The notes under the pieces: generated by a model
The model's input: the letters and a program-made list of their open reading frames with translations, nothing else
Databases searched by the model: none
Told to the model about the DNA's origin: nothing
Shown: piece after piece, positions 23,730 to 34,033 of the stretch
Numbering within the stretch: the first letter of the stretch is position 1
Layout of the letters: each line of letters starts with the position of its first letter
Position numbers and translations under genes: made by a program
Origin: Baaleninema simplex PCC 7105
GTDB lineage: Bacteria; Cyanobacteriota; Cyanobacteriia; Cyanobacteriales; Geitlerinemataceae
DNA length: 37,745 nucleotides
Assembly: GCF_000332355.1 (NCBI RefSeq)
Contig: NZ_KB235958.1
Coordinates: 3,083,298 to 3,121,042 of the forward strand
Direction of reading: 5' to 3'

Positions 23730-24506
23730 TTATCCCCGCCGCACTACTTGCGTTGCGGTGGCTTGTTCTGTCGGAACCACCAACACTTCGCTGATGTTGA
23801 CGTGAAGCGGACGACTGGCACAAAATAAAACGATATCCGCGATGTCGTCTGGGGTTAACGGCGTCAAGTTTTCGTAAACCTTTTTCGCCCGTTCTGTATC
23901 CCCGTGAAATCGCACGTCGCTGAACTCGGTTTCTACCAAACCGGGATCGACTTCGCTGACACGAACTGAGGTTCCTAATAAATCCTGTTTCAACCCTTGG
24001 GTAATGGCGCGAACCGCTGCTTTTGAGGCACAATAGACGTTACCGTTGGGATAGGCGTGTCGTCCGGCGATCGAACCGATATTAATGATATGTCCGCGAT
24101 CGCGTTCTACCATTCCCGGTACTACGGCACGAGTCACGTAGAGCAATCCCTTCACGTTGGCGTCTATCATCTCTTCCCAGTCGTCGATATTCCCTTCGTG
24201 AAGCTTGTCGAGTCCTCGACTCAATCCGGCGTTGTTGATTAATATGTCGATCTCTTGCCAGTTTTGGGGTAATGTGGCGAGGGTTTCGGCCACTTGTTGG
24301 CGATCGCGAACGTCGAGTTTGAGGATGCGAACGTCGGTTCCGTGATGTCGGTGTAATTCGGCGGCGAGGGTTTCGAGGCGATCGGAGCGACGAGCGGCTA
24401 AAATCAGTTTGGCACCCGCTTCAGCAAAGAATTTGGCACAAGAGGCTCCGATTCCGCTGCTGGCTCCCGTAACGAATACAATTCGATCTTTGACAGACCC
24501 CATCAC
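23730..24506 (-). CDS. Short-chain dehydrogenase, YdfG-like (258 aa)
   Basis: This NADP-type SDR resembles the YdfG branch, which oxidises 3-hydroxy acids or serine; the substrate here is inferred. TGASSGIG is at 13-20, NNAG at 91-94, the serine in INIGSIAG (S145), and Y158-x3-K162. The later VRVSEVDPGLVETEFS and the tail VNISEVLVVPTEQ are typical of that branch. The start is one of two adjacent ATGs (24506 or 24503). It is the first gene of a three-gene minus-strand cluster with the winged-helix protein and MscS. Confidence 0.88.
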   Translation of the reverse strand: MMGSVKDRIVFVTGASSGIGASCAKFFAEAGAKLILAARRSDRLETLAAELHRHHGTDVRILKLDVRDRQQVAETLATLPQNWQEIDILINNAGLSRGLDKLHEGNIDDWEEMIDANVKGLLYVTRAVVPGMVERDRGHIINIGSIAGRHAYPNGNVYCASKAAVRAITQGLKQDLLGTSVRVSEVDPGLVETEFSDVRFHGDTERAKKVYENLTPLTPDDIADIVLFCASRPLHVNISEVLVVPTEQATATQVVRRG

Positions 24507-24916
24507 AGATTCTTTAACGTTGCAACTTTCTCAGTTTAGGACATTTTTTTGGAGAAACCGGGGTTTTGAGGTTTGAAAAAATCCGCGTGAAAGAACTCTC
24601 GTTCGTGTCGCGAGCAAAATGATTGACGTTTTCCTTTCGAGGAGTTATACTGTAAAAAACTGTATTCATACTTTAATATAATTGAAATTGACTTAAAATT
24701 CAACATTCAACACTATAAATAAGTATTAGAAATATCGAAGGCTTTGAAGTTGAGTAGAAGAACCCGAAGTCATCATCAGAGCGATCGAAATTCCGGGTTT
24801 CTCGTATAGATCCCAGCCAGACGCGTTCGATTCACACCGATCGCCGGGAAGTTTGCTAAGATGCAGAACTCAACTGACGTTAATGTTAGGATTTGAGTTC
24901 ACGCGATCGCAAAATC
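24507..24916. other. Divergent intergenic region, AT-rich
   Basis: The region separates the SDR gene (minus) and a hydrolase gene (plus). 24640-24740 is very AT-rich and should hold promoters for one or both. Two copies of a GAAACCGGGTTT-like motif are present (about 24553 and 24792). No gene was seen. Confidence 0.5.
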
Positions 24917-25765
24917 ATGGCTGTGAGACAGACTGTATCTCTACCCAATATCGAACTTTCCTATCTCGAATGGGGCGTTCCCGGTAACGAACCCGTCTTG
25001 TTACTGCACGGACTCGCAGACCATGCGGGGGTGTGGTCGAGTTGCGGCGAATCCCTTTCCTCAGCCTATCACGTCGTCGCGCCGGACTTGCGGGGACACG
25101 GCAACAGTAGCAAGCCCCGAACCGGATATCGAGCGATCGACATTATCCGAGACTTACAGCATTTAATGCAACATCTCGGCTGGACTTCCGCTCACGTTGT
25201 CGGGCATTCGTGGATGGGGAAAGTGGTGCCGAGGTGGGCAACCTTACACCCCGAACAGTTTAACACCGCCGTACTCGTCGATCCCTTTTTCATCGGCAAA
25301 CTTCCCCAAATTTTTCGCTTGACCTTTCCCCTCCTTTACCGCGTGTTACCTTTTTTAAAAGGTATGGGTCCTTTTGAAACCTACGACGCAGCCGTGGAAC
25401 GCGCCAAAACCCTAAAACAGTATCGCGGCTGGAGTGCCTTACAACAGAACGCCTTCAAAGAAAGTCTCGAAGAAAAACCCGACGGTATCTGGGGTAGTAA
25501 ATTCACCATAGACGCCAGAGACGGCGTATTTGAAGACGTGATGCTAGTAGCAGGCTTGACACAGGAAATCGACGTTCCGACCCTGTTCGTCAAACCCATC
25601 GAAGGACTCAACCGAACCGCCTTTCAACTGAAACCCTACCGTCAATATTTAAACAAACTAGAAATTCGAGAAGTTCCCGGCAACCACTGGGCGTTTTTAG
25701 TCGAACCCGAAGCTTTTAACGCCAGCCTTTTAGACTACTTCAAACAACACTCGTTTACTTCGTAG
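24917..25765 (+). CDS. Alpha/beta-hydrolase (282 aa)
   Basis: This is a serine hydrolase of unknown substrate. The start is ATG 24917 (MAVRQTVSLPNIELSYLEWG); a TTG 24 bp upstream is in frame but less likely. HGLADHAGVW forms the oxyanion region, DLRGHGNSSKP is the family strand-loop, and the nucleophile elbow is GHSWMG (S98), unusual for having Trp after the Ser. The base is in VPGNHWAFLV. A lid of about 90 residues (LVDPFFIGKLPQIFRLTFPL onward) is present. It lies 25 bp before the SirB1-family gene on the same strand, so they may be co-transcribed. Confidence 0.9.
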   Translation: MAVRQTVSLPNIELSYLEWGVPGNEPVLLLHGLADHAGVWSSCGESLSSAYHVVAPDLRGHGNSSKPRTGYRAIDIIRDLQHLMQHLGWTSAHVVGHSWMGKVVPRWATLHPEQFNTAVLVDPFFIGKLPQIFRLTFPLLYRVLPFLKGMGPFETYDAAVERAKTLKQYRGWSALQQNAFKESLEEKPDGIWGSKFTIDARDGVFEDVMLVAGLTQEIDVPTLFVKPIEGLNRTAFQLKPYRQYLNKLEIREVPGNHWAFLVEPEAFNASLLDYFKQHSFTS

Positions 25766-25790
25766 ACTTATCGTAGATTGTATCGATCGC

Positions 25791-26609
25791 ATGAAATTTT
25801 CACTCCCCCGACAACGGTTTTACCAAGAAATCAACCGAGACGACGAGAACATCGATTTAGCTGTCGCGGCGTTGTGCGTCGCCTGGGAAGAATATCCCGA
25901 TCTCGATATCGAAAGATATCTCAACGCCTTAGATACGATGGCGTCAGAAGCAGCGGAAAAACTACCCGCCGAACGCTATCCCATGCGAGTGATTCAAGCC
26001 CTCAACGAATATCTGTTTGACGACTTAGGATTTCAAGGCAATCGAGACGATTATTACAATCCCCAAAACAGCTATCTCAACGATGTTATCGACAGACGGT
26101 TGGGAATCCCCATCAGCTTGTCTTTACTGTATTTAGAAATTGCCAAACGCCTCGATTTTCCGATGGTGGGGATTGGAATGCCGGGACATTTCATCATCCG
26201 CCCCAACTTTGAAGACGCGGGAATTTTCATCGATGTCTTTAACGGCGGCGAAGTAATGTTTCCCGAAGATTGCGAAAACCGCCTGCGTCAAGTATACGGA
26301 CAACCAATTCGATTTCGTCCCGAATTTCTCGAACCCATTAGTTCGCGACTGTTCCTCGTGCGGATGCTAACGAACTTAAAAGCCGTGTATATTTCCAAAC
26401 AGGAAATGTCGAAAGCCTTAAGCGCGATCGAGCGAATTTTGCTATTAAATCCCGATTCCATCATGGAACTACGCGATCGCGGACTCTTGTACTACCAAGC
26501 CGGACGGTCAGTCGAAGCCACCCAAGACTTAGAACGCTATCTCGAAATGCGTCCCAACGCCCCCGACGCCTCCACCATTCAACAGTTACTCGAAAAACTC
26601 AATAATTAA
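25791..26609 (+). CDS. SirB1-family protein (transglutaminase-like plus TPR)
   Basis: The N-terminal half has the SirB1/transglutaminase-like domain, with LNDVIDRRLGIPISLSLLYL (about 95-120) and VGIGMPGHFIIRP. The position of the classic transglutaminase cysteine holds Ser in ISLSLLY, as is common in this family, so catalysis is doubtful. Residues 195-265 are TPR-like helices (LSAIERILLLNPDSIMELRD). The cellular role in cyanobacteria is not established. It follows the hydrolase gene by 25 bp. Length 272. Confidence 0.9.
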   Translation: MKFSLPRQRFYQEINRDDENIDLAVAALCVAWEEYPDLDIERYLNALDTMASEAAEKLPAERYPMRVIQALNEYLFDDLGFQGNRDDYYNPQNSYLNDVIDRRLGIPISLSLLYLEIAKRLDFPMVGIGMPGHFIIRPNFEDAGIFIDVFNGGEVMFPEDCENRLRQVYGQPIRFRPEFLEPISSRLFLVRMLTNLKAVYISKQEMSKALSAIERILLLNPDSIMELRDRGLLYYQAGRSVEATQDLERYLEMRPNAPDASTIQQLLEKLNN

Positions 26610-26637
26610 TTGATAGGGAACGGGGAACAGTCCGTAG

Positions 26638-26772
26638 GGTGCGTGACTTGAAAAATCGGGTGTCGAACACCAGACCGAAAAATCGTCACGCACCGCCAAT
26701 GTACACCGCCCACAGACAAGAGAAAAATCGGGTGTCGAACACCAGGCCGAAAAATCGTCACGCACCGCCAAT
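26638..26772. repeat. Palindromic dispersed repeat, duplicated in tandem
   Basis: GGTGCGTGAC (26638-26647) and GTCACGCACC (26685-26694) are perfect inverted ends around an inner GGTGT-CGA-ACACC hairpin. A 51-bp segment (26650-26700) recurs with one mismatch at 26722-26772, period 72 bp. It lies between the SirB1 and fabG genes. Confidence 0.8.
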
Positions 26773-26825
26773 ATATTCTCCCCCTCTCCTCTGCTCCTCC
26801 TCTCCCAGACTCCCCTCTCCCCTAA

Positions 26826-27626
<801 letters not shown>

Positions 27627-27701
27627 TTCTCCGCAATCGGAGGAATTGAGAGTTGAGAGGGCGAACCGAGGTTCGCCCCAACGGGAAATTTGACGAGATA
27701 C

Positions 27702-27881
27702 TTAGAGAATTCCCATCCAGGTTAACAGACCTTTTCCGGTGAGGATTTCTAAAATGAGCAATCCCACGAAGCCAATCATGGCAAAGCGTCCGTTAATCTG
27801 TTCGGCGTAGGGCGTCCATCCGAAGCCGGGTTCGTAGCGATCGCTGTTCGTTTCTTGTACGTTGGGCGTTTCGTTCGTCAT
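27702..27881 (-). CDS. High-light-inducible protein (chlorophyll a/b-binding-like)
   Basis: This is a 59-residue one-helix thylakoid protein that binds chlorophyll and carotenoid and helps protect photosystem assembly under stress. The start is ATG 27881 ([10 protein letters not shown]); a TTG five codons upstream is less likely. The hallmark E-x2-N-G-R-x-A-M-x-G-F motif is at about residues 32-43, followed by the rest of the helix ([12 protein letters not shown]). The preceding [11 protein letters not shown] is the usual thylakoid-protein lead-in. It marks the host as a cyanobacterium. Confidence 0.95.
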   Translation of the reverse strand: MTNETPNVQETNSDRYEPGFGWTPYAEQINGRFAMIGFVGLLILEILTGKGLLTWMGIL

Positions 27882-28019
27882 GGGGTTCTCAACCAACTGG
27901 GGATATCACGATTACATAGGATACCGCGCTCCTCTTCGCTTCGCTACGATCGCATCTTTCGAGAAAGTGAGATACTAAAGTAAAATTGAATCGAGATGTC
28001 GCAACAGGGAGGAGCGATC

Positions 28020-29078
28020 GTGAGCAAACCAACGAAATCTGAAAACGTTCCCAAGGCAATGCAGAAAAAGTTCGATGAAATTGTTGCGATAACCGAGGAG
28101 TTTTCCCAGCAACATTTGAACGAAGAATACGCCGAACTGATTCGCTTTGCCACCGCCGCACTTTGTCGAAAACGACCGTCTCCCTTGGCTCGCGGTCGTG
28201 CAAAAACTTGGGCGTGCGGAATTACCCATGCGATCGGAATGGTGAACTTTCTCTACGATCGCTCGCGGGAACCGTACATCAGTGCCAAAGATTTATATCA
28301 GTGGTTTGGCGTGAGTTCCAGTACCGGTCAAGCCAAGTCCAAACTGGTACGAGATACCTTGAATACACATCAACTCGACCCAGAATGGAGTATAAAAAGT
28401 ATTAATAAAGACAACCCACTGGCTTGGATGATAACGTTAGAGAGCGGTCTCACGATCGATGTGAGAACGGCACCTCGGCACATTCAAGAACTCTTCTATC
28501 AGAACGGTTTGATTCCGTTTCCTCCGGATGCTTTCGAGTCTGAAGACACCCCATCGCGACCCAGAGCCTCGAAAAAGCGAAAGTCCAAACCCACGAAGGC
28601 GGAACTCAATTCTTTGTACGTCCTCAATGTCTATCTTTTTGACGGTTTGGTGACAGAGGAATTTATCAAGACAAATCCGGTGGTCTGTCGAACTATTGAA
28701 ATTAAAGGTAGCAACACGTTAACCGACCTCCACGATGCGATTTTCGATGCGTTCGATCGCGAGGAAGAACATCTTTACGAATTTCAAATCGGTGGAAAAG
28801 GACCGAACGACCCGGAGGCGGTACGATACGGTATGAAATCACCGTTTTCAAAGCCGATGTTTGGGAACGACAGCAAGGACGCCGAAGCGACCAGAATCGC
28901 CTCTTTAGACTTGTCGGTTGACGATGCGTTTGGCTACTTGTTCGACTTTGGCGATAGTTGGATGCATCAAATTAACGTGATGTCGATTTCGGAGAACGCC
29001 CCGAAAGGGAACTATCCCAGGGCGACGAAGCGGGAAGGAGAGAGTCCGCCGCAATATCCCGATTTTGAGGAAGAATAG
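28020..29078 (+). CDS. DUF6398 / plasmid pRiA4b ORF-3-like protein (352 aa)
   Basis: The start is GTG 28020, because a strong GGAGGAG lies 5-6 nt upstream; an ATG at 27996 would sit before that ribosome-binding site. Residues about 15-150 match a DUF6398-type helical domain (KFDEIVAITEEFSQQHLNEE, WACGITHAIGMVNFLYDRS, KDLYQWFGVS). A basic linker (RASKKRKSKPTK) leads to the pRiA4b ORF-3-like domain (YVLNVYLFDG, TIEIKGSNTLTDLHDAIFDA, FLFDFGDSWMHQI-type ending YLFDFGDSWMHQINV). Both families occur in plasmids, transposons and defence-rich regions, but the biochemical role is unknown. The two-domain architecture is known in such proteins. Confidence 0.85.
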   Translation: MSKPTKSENVPKAMQKKFDEIVAITEEFSQQHLNEEYAELIRFATAALCRKRPSPLARGRAKTWACGITHAIGMVNFLYDRSREPYISAKDLYQWFGVSSSTGQAKSKLVRDTLNTHQLDPEWSIKSINKDNPLAWMITLESGLTIDVRTAPRHIQELFYQNGLIPFPPDAFESEDTPSRPRASKKRKSKPTKAELNSLYVLNVYLFDGLVTEEFIKTNPVVCRTIEIKGSNTLTDLHDAIFDAFDREEEHLYEFQIGGKGPNDPEAVRYGMKSPFSKPMFGNDSKDAEATRIASLDLSVDDAFGYLFDFGDSWMHQINVMSISENAPKGNYPRATKREGESPPQYPDFEEE

Positions 29079-29097
29079 GAAAGCCTGTCTCTCCAAA

Positions 29098-29295
29098 TCC
29101 CCGGCATCTCGAAGATGCCAGAGATCTCACGCAGCTATTGACCGATCGAGAAATTTTGGGTCTGTTGGAATTGTGGTGTAATACGGAATCCAAATCTCAA
29201 ACAGCAGTTTCTCTAAACTCTGCATCACCCCTTAGCTCCCCAAGGGAGAGGGGAGTTGGGGGGATGTGTCTCTGTGGTGAAGACTTTTTGGTATT
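29098..29295. repeat. Dispersed repeats downstream of the pRiA4b-like gene
   Basis: 29098-29124 is a hairpin of the CCCCGGCATC-TCGAA-GATGCC type, related to 10263-10293. 29228-29290 is a diverged, partly inverted relative of the 125-bp unit, with CCCCTTAGCTCCCC, AGTTGGGGGGATG and GGTGAAGACTTTTT. No gene lies in the gap up to 29333. Confidence 0.6.
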
Positions 29296-29333
29296 TTCAT
29301 GTCCATTAAATCTGTCCAACGGAACTCTACATC

Positions 29334-29972
29334 TTACCCAAACTGCTGCAACAACCAGCGATTCACCGCCCCATCATCCTCCGTCTGACTCCGCCGCAAC
29401 GCCTCTTCCACCGTAGATATCGCCAAACCCGGTAACACCGCCGATACCGAAATCTGACGACTTCCCCCATTCGCCACCGCAAACGCAAAGACTGCGGCCG
29501 CCTCCACGTCGATAACCCAATATTCCCGAACCCCAAACCGTTCGTATAACAAACGTTTCTGTCCCAAATCCTCGCTTAACGTCGTCGAAGAAATCTCGAT
29601 CGCCAACGTCGGCGTTCCCCAAACCGCCACATCGATCGCTTGGTTTGTCTTCGTCGGTCGCCTCACCTCAGCCCCGATGTAATAGGCCAAATCCGGCTGA
29701 CATTCCCGTTCCCCCGTTTTGCGAAAACTGGTATTCGTAAACGATATATAAGGGATGTCTTTCAGCGTTCCGTACAGACTGACGATCGCCGCCACGATCG
29801 AATTATCCTGTCCGTGACCCGACCCGATGGACATCGTCTCAATCCTCATCCAACCGGAATCGTAATAGCATCGCGCGTTCTCAAATTCGGACTGTTGCGA
29901 AATTGCCAAAAAATCGTCCCAAGTGGCAGAAATCCAGGTTTCGGCGATCGCATTTTGGGGAGTTGATACCAT
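29334..29972 (-). CDS. Uma2-family (DUF820) putative endonuclease (212 aa)
   Basis: This is a full-length family member: ATWDDFLAI at the N-terminus, the strand CYYDSGWMRIETMSIGSGHG with the family's S-x-G-x-x-H-x-x-D-N core, CQPDLAYYIG (acidic residue), AIDVAVWGTPTLAIEISSTT with the catalytic-type Glu, RLLYERFGVREYWVIDVE, and a LPGLAISTVEEALRRS tail. The fold is PD-(D/E)XK-like; nuclease activity is inferred. It is not closely similar to the partial copy at 1-446. Confidence 0.88.
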   Translation of the reverse strand: MVSTPQNAIAETWISATWDDFLAISQQSEFENARCYYDSGWMRIETMSIGSGHGQDNSIVAAIVSLYGTLKDIPYISFTNTSFRKTGERECQPDLAYYIGAEVRRPTKTNQAIDVAVWGTPTLAIEISSTTLSEDLGQKRLLYERFGVREYWVIDVEAAAVFAFAVANGGSRQISVSAVLPGLAISTVEEALRRSQTEDDGAVNRWLLQQFG

Positions 29973-30084
29973 ATCGATTTCCCTTCACCGCTGGTTCTTC
30001 CACTGTACTCGACCCGCCGGACACCTCTCACCCAAAACGCCAAACCCTCCGGTGACGGGGGGTTTGGAAGGAATCAATAGAGAT

Positions 30085-30155
30085 GAGCGATCGGGGATTC
30101 GAACCCCGAACCAACAGATTAAGAGTCTGTAGCTCTGCCGTTGAGCTAATCGCCC
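30085..30155 (-). tRNA. tRNA-Lys (anticodon CUU)
   Basis: A 71-nt cloverleaf on the minus strand has acceptor GGGCGAT/ATCGCTC, a D arm with GCTC/GAGC, anticodon stem ACAGA/TCTGT with loop CTCTTAA (anticodon CTT), and a T arm CGGGG-TTCGAAT-CCCCG. CCA is not encoded. The acceptor has one G-U pair. Confidence 0.95.
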
Positions 30156-30202
30156 TCACTACAACCGTTTTAATGGTTGTAACACGATTGTAGCATCTTA
30201 TT

Positions 30203-31114
30203 TCAAATTGTCGAGAACCCCGTCCCGCGATAGCCGAAATCGCAACAACTCGGATGCAGGATTTCCGCCAACAGTTCTAACGAATCCACCAATCGCGGCC
30301 CCGGACGGTTGAAATATTGATTACCATCGCAATAGTACACTCGTCCCGTTTGCACCGCCTTCAACTGCGGCCACGCCGGATGTTGCGTCAGGTGTTTGGC
30401 GTCTTCCTGAGTTTCCTGCAAATCGTACCCGCAGGGCATGACGACAATAACATCAGGATCGACTGATTCCAGGGATTCCCACTCGATCCAAGGGGAATGC
30501 TGGCCGATTTCTCCGAGATGGGGAACGCCTCCAGCCAGTTGTACCAATTCTGGAACCCAGTTTCCGGCGGACATCAACGGTTCCGTCCATTCAATGCACA
30601 CCACGCTGGGTTCCGGTTGTCCCGCCACTCGCCGCCGGACTTCCTCAACTCGCTGTTGCAAACCGGCGATCGCATCTTCGGCGTCCGCCCCCAACTGTTC
30701 CCCCACCAAGCGCATATTTTCCCAAACTTCCGCTAAAACGCTCGGTTGTAGGGAAATCACCTTGGGTTGACTCTGGCTGAGTTGCGCCACCGCCGCTTCG
30801 ACTTCCGCTAAACTGGCCGCACAGACTTCGCATTGGGCTTGCGTGATGATGTGGGTGGGGTGCAACTCGCGCAGTAACTCGGTTTCCACCCGGTAGACGC
30901 TGAGTGCCGATTGCAGGAGTTCCGTAACGCGATCGTGAATCTGGGGACTGCTACCGTTGGGGTCGAACTGAGGCTGAGTACAGGCGGGAAGCGATCGCAC
31001 CGACTCGGGAAAGTCGCACTCGTGGGAACGCCCCACCAGGCGATCGCTCAGTCCGAGACTATCGACGATTTCAGTCGCACTAGGAATTAAAGAGACGATA
31101 CGCAGATCGGACAT
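30203..31114 (-). CDS. Cobalamin-binding (BtuF-like) protein without signal peptide
   Basis: The fold is that of class III periplasmic binding proteins: IVSLIPSATEIVDSLGLSDR at 6-25, LVGRSHECDFPE, and a C-terminal domain with SAGNWVPELVQLAGGV and DVIVVMPCGYDL. It begins MSDLRIVSLIPSATE with no signal peptide, so it is not an ordinary secreted substrate-binding subunit. Such cytosolic-looking members are annotated as cobalamin-binding proteins; ligand and role are inferred. No btuCD genes are adjacent. It is divergent from clpB with about 210 bp between. Confidence 0.85.
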   Translation of the reverse strand: MSDLRIVSLIPSATEIVDSLGLSDRLVGRSHECDFPESVRSLPACTQPQFDPNGSSPQIHDRVTELLQSALSVYRVETELLRELHPTHIITQAQCEVCAASLAEVEAAVAQLSQSQPKVISLQPSVLAEVWENMRLVGEQLGADAEDAIAGLQQRVEEVRRRVAGQPEPSVVCIEWTEPLMSAGNWVPELVQLAGGVPHLGEIGQHSPWIEWESLESVDPDVIVVMPCGYDLQETQEDAKHLTQHPAWPQLKAVQTGRVYYCDGNQYFNRPGPRLVDSLELLAEILHPSCCDFGYRGTGFSTI

Positions 31115-31326
31115 GAAACAGGCTCGATGTTGAGGTCTTCGTTACTCAAACTCTACCGTATCGCTACATTTAGTTACCACAAGTCAATAAAATTGTCAAT
31201 AAAAAAATATCCGCGAAAGCCGTAGGCGGAAACACAGACCCCAAATGGCGCGATCTCCGATCCCGGCGATCGCCTTGAAATCCCTAAAATGAGGATAACA
31301 GACACAGATCGACTCAACCCACGTCT

Positions 31327-33945
31327 ATGCAACCGAGCAATCCCAACCAATTCACCGAAAAAGCCTGGGAAGCGATCGCCCGCACGCCGGACGTCGCCAA
31401 ACAAGCCAACCAGCAACAAATCGAGAGCGAACACCTCATGCAATCGCTTCTCGAAGGAGAAGGGCTGGCAGCGAGTATCTTTAGCCGCGCCGGGATAGCT
31501 GTCGCCAGTTTACAAGAGAAAACCCGAGATTTTATTCAAAAACAACCTAAAGTAACTGGAAGTAGTACCTCAGTGTATCTCGGGCGGAGTCTCGACAGCC
31601 TGCTCGATCGCGCCGACAGCTATCGAAAAGAGTACGGAGACGAATATATATCCATCGAGCATATCGTCCTCGGCTACGTCAAAGACGATCGCTTTGGAAA
31701 AGCCCTCTTCAAATCTCTCAACCTCACCGAGAAAAAACTCAAAGACACCATCTCGCAAATTCGCGGAACTCAGAAAGTGACCGACCAAAACCCCGAAGGA
31801 AAATATAACGCCCTCGAAAAATACGGGCGCGACCTCACCGACGCCGCAAAAAAAGGCAAACTCGACCCCGTTATCGGACGGGACGACGAAATCCGCCGAA
31901 CCGTGCAAATCCTCTCGCGGCGTACCAAAAACAACCCCGTCCTCATCGGCGAACCCGGTGTGGGTAAAACCGCCATCGCCGAAGGACTCGCCCAACGCAT
32001 CGTCAAAGGAGACGTACCCGAATCCCTGCGCGATCGCATGCTTCACGCCCTCGACATGGGGTCGTTGATTGCAGGGGCGAAATATCGCGGCGAATTTGAA
32101 GAACGCCTTAAAGCCGTCCTCAAAGAAGTCACCGACTCCAACGGTCAAATTATCCTCTTTATCGACGAAATCCATACCGTCGTCGGGGCTGGCGCGACCC
32201 AAGGGGCAATGGACGCCGGAAACCTCCTCAAACCCATGTTGGCGCGGGGCGAACTGCGCTGTATCGGGGCGACGACTCTGGACGAATACCGCAAATATAT
32301 CGAAAAAGACGCAGCGTTAGAACGTCGTTTCCAACAGGTGTACGTCGACCAACCCAGCGTTGAAGACACCGTGTCCATTTTGCGGGGACTCAAAGACCGC
32401 TACGAAACCCACCACAACGTCAAAATCGCCGACAGCGCGTTAGTAGCGGCGGCGACGCTGTCCACTCGATATATTAGCGATCGCTTCCTTCCCGACAAGG
32501 CGATCGATTTGGTGGACGAAGCGGCGGCCAAACTGAAAATGGAGAGTACCTCCAAACCCGAAGAACTCGACGAGATCGATCGTCGCATCATGCAACTAGA
32601 AATGGAAAAACTGTCGCTGCAAAAAGAAAGCGACCCCGCCTCCAAAGAACGGTTGCAACGCATCGAAAAAGAACTGGCCGACTGCAAAGAAGAACAAACC
32701 CATTTCAACGCCCAATGGCAGGCGGAAAAAGACATTCTCGAAGGTCGTAAAACCTTAAAAGAAGAGATCGATCGCGTCCAAGTCGAAATCGAAGACGCCG
32801 AACGCAAATACGACCTCAACCGCGCCGCCGAACTCAAATACAGCAAACTTCCCGAACTCCAGAAAAAACTCTCCGAAACAGAAGCCAAATTCACCACCGT
32901 CCAAACCAGCGGTGAAGCCCTGTTGCGTGAAGAAGTCACCGAAGCCGACATCGCCGAAATCATCTCCAAATGGACGGGAATTCCCATCAGTAAACTCGTC
33001 GAATCCGAGAAAGAAAAACTCCTACATCTCGAAGACGAATTACACCATCGCGTTGTCGGACAAGACGAAGCTGTCACCGCCGTCGCCGACGCCATCCAGC
33101 GATCTCGGGCGGGGTTAGCCGACCCCAACCGTCCCGTCGCCAGCTTCCTGTTTTTAGGACCGACCGGAGTTGGTAAAACTGAACTGGCGAAAGCCCTAGC
33201 GTCCTATCTCTTCGACACCGAAGACGCGATGGTTCGCATCGATATGTCCGAGTACATGGAAAAACACGCCGTCTCCCGTCTAATTGGTGCGCCTCCGGGG
33301 TACATAGGATACGACGAAGGCGGACAACTGACCGAAGCGGTTCGCCGCCGTCCCTACGCAGTGATTCTCTTCGACGAAGTCGAAAAAGCCCACCCCGATG
33401 TCTTCAACGTCCTGTTGCAAGTTCTCGACGACGGACGCATCACCGACGCCCAAGGTCGAACGGTGGACTTCAAGAACGCCATCATCATCATGACCAGTAA
33501 CATCGGGTCGCAATTCATTCTCGACGTATCCGGGGACGATTCCCAATACGAAGAAATGAAATCGCGGGTGACGGAGGCGTTGCGGGCGAACTTCCGACCG
33601 GAATTCCTCAACCGCATCGACGACACGATTATTTTCCACTCTTTGGAAAAAGCTCAGTTGCGGAATATCGTGAAATTGCAAGTCGTGCGGTTGGAAAAAC
33701 GCCTCGACGAGAAGAAAATGGCGCTCAAACTGTCCGAGGGAGCGATCGATTTTCTGGCGGAAGTGGGTTACGATCCCGTGTACGGTGCGCGTCCGCTGAA
33801 ACGGGCGATTCAACGGGAGTTAGAAACCCAAATTGCCAAAGGAATTTTACGGGGCGACTTTGGCGACGGCGATACGATTTTCGTAGATGTCGAAAACGAT
33901 CGGTTGTCGTTTAAACGGCTTCCGGCAGAGTTAGCCACCGTATAG
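31327..33945 (+). CDS. clpB: ClpB disaggregase chaperone (872 aa)
   Basis: ClpB is a hexameric AAA+ ATPase that works with DnaK to dissolve protein aggregates. It has the N-domain double repeat (about 1-150), AAA-1 with Walker A GEPGVGKT (208-215) and Walker B FIDEIH, the ClpB-specific coiled-coil M-domain (about 405-530, [20 protein letters not shown] onward), and AAA-2 with Walker A GPTGVGKT near 610 and Walker [15 protein letters not shown]. The C-terminus has the sensor-2 GARPLKRAI. It lacks the IGF/P loop of ClpA/ClpX, as expected for ClpB. No CIRCE inverted repeat was seen upstream. Confidence 0.97.
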   Translation: MQPSNPNQFTEKAWEAIARTPDVAKQANQQQIESEHLMQSLLEGEGLAASIFSRAGIAVASLQEKTRDFIQKQPKVTGSSTSVYLGRSLDSLLDRADSYRKEYGDEYISIEHIVLGYVKDDRFGKALFKSLNLTEKKLKDTISQIRGTQKVTDQNPEGKYNALEKYGRDLTDAAKKGKLDPVIGRDDEIRRTVQILSRRTKNNPVLIGEPGVGKTAIAEGLAQRIVKGDVPESLRDRMLHALDMGSLIAGAKYRGEFEERLKAVLKEVTDSNGQIILFIDEIHTVVGAGATQGAMDAGNLLKPMLARGELRCIGATTLDEYRKYIEKDAALERRFQQVYVDQPSVEDTVSILRGLKDRYETHHNVKIADSALVAAATLSTRYISDRFLPDKAIDLVDEAAAKLKMESTSKPEELDEIDRRIMQLEMEKLSLQKESDPASKERLQRIEKELADCKEEQTHFNAQWQAEKDILEGRKTLKEEIDRVQVEIEDAERKYDLNRAAELKYSKLPELQKKLSETEAKFTTVQTSGEALLREEVTEADIAEIISKWTGIPISKLVESEKEKLLHLEDELHHRVVGQDEAVTAVADAIQRSRAGLADPNRPVASFLFLGPTGVGKTELAKALASYLFDTEDAMVRIDMSEYMEKHAVSRLIGAPPGYIGYDEGGQLTEAVRRRPYAVILFDEVEKAHPDVFNVLLQVLDDGRITDAQGRTVDFKNAIIIMTSNIGSQFILDVSGDDSQYEEMKSRVTEALRANFRPEFLNRIDDTIIFHSLEKAQLRNIVKLQVVRLEKRLDEKKMALKLSEGAIDFLAEVGYDPVYGARPLKRAIQRELETQIAKGILRGDFGDGDTIFVDVENDRLSFKRLPAELATV

Positions 33946-33985
33946 GTTCGATGCTAGGTTAGAAGGGTCGGCAATGCCCACCGAA

Positions 33986-34027
33986 CTCTCCATTTAGTGT
34001 AATTTCGGTCGAACTGCGTAAGTCCTA
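33986..34027. repeat. Inverted partial copy of the AGGACTTACGCA repeat
   Basis: Forty-two bases are the exact reverse complement of 8059-8100. The other end (TGCGTAACTCCT) is missing. Its outer end overlaps the left target duplication of the neighbouring MITE. Sequence just before it (33961-33985) is only partly related to the 8060 copy. Confidence 0.85.
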
Positions 34028-34033
34028 CAGTTC

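Noticed and set aside
26638-26772. Possible CRISPR array (two 51-bp near-identical repeats)
   Set aside because: There are only two copies, the repeat is too long and palindromic throughout, the spacer is 21 bp, and no cas genes are near.
31115-31326. CIRCE/HrcA operator upstream of clpB
   Set aside because: No TTAGCACTC-N9-GAGTGCTAA inverted repeat or close variant was found.
31570-32202. Minus-strand open frames opposite clpB (also 32400-33128 and 33280-33813)
   Set aside because: They are shadows of a conserved chaperone gene and have low-complexity translations without known motifs.
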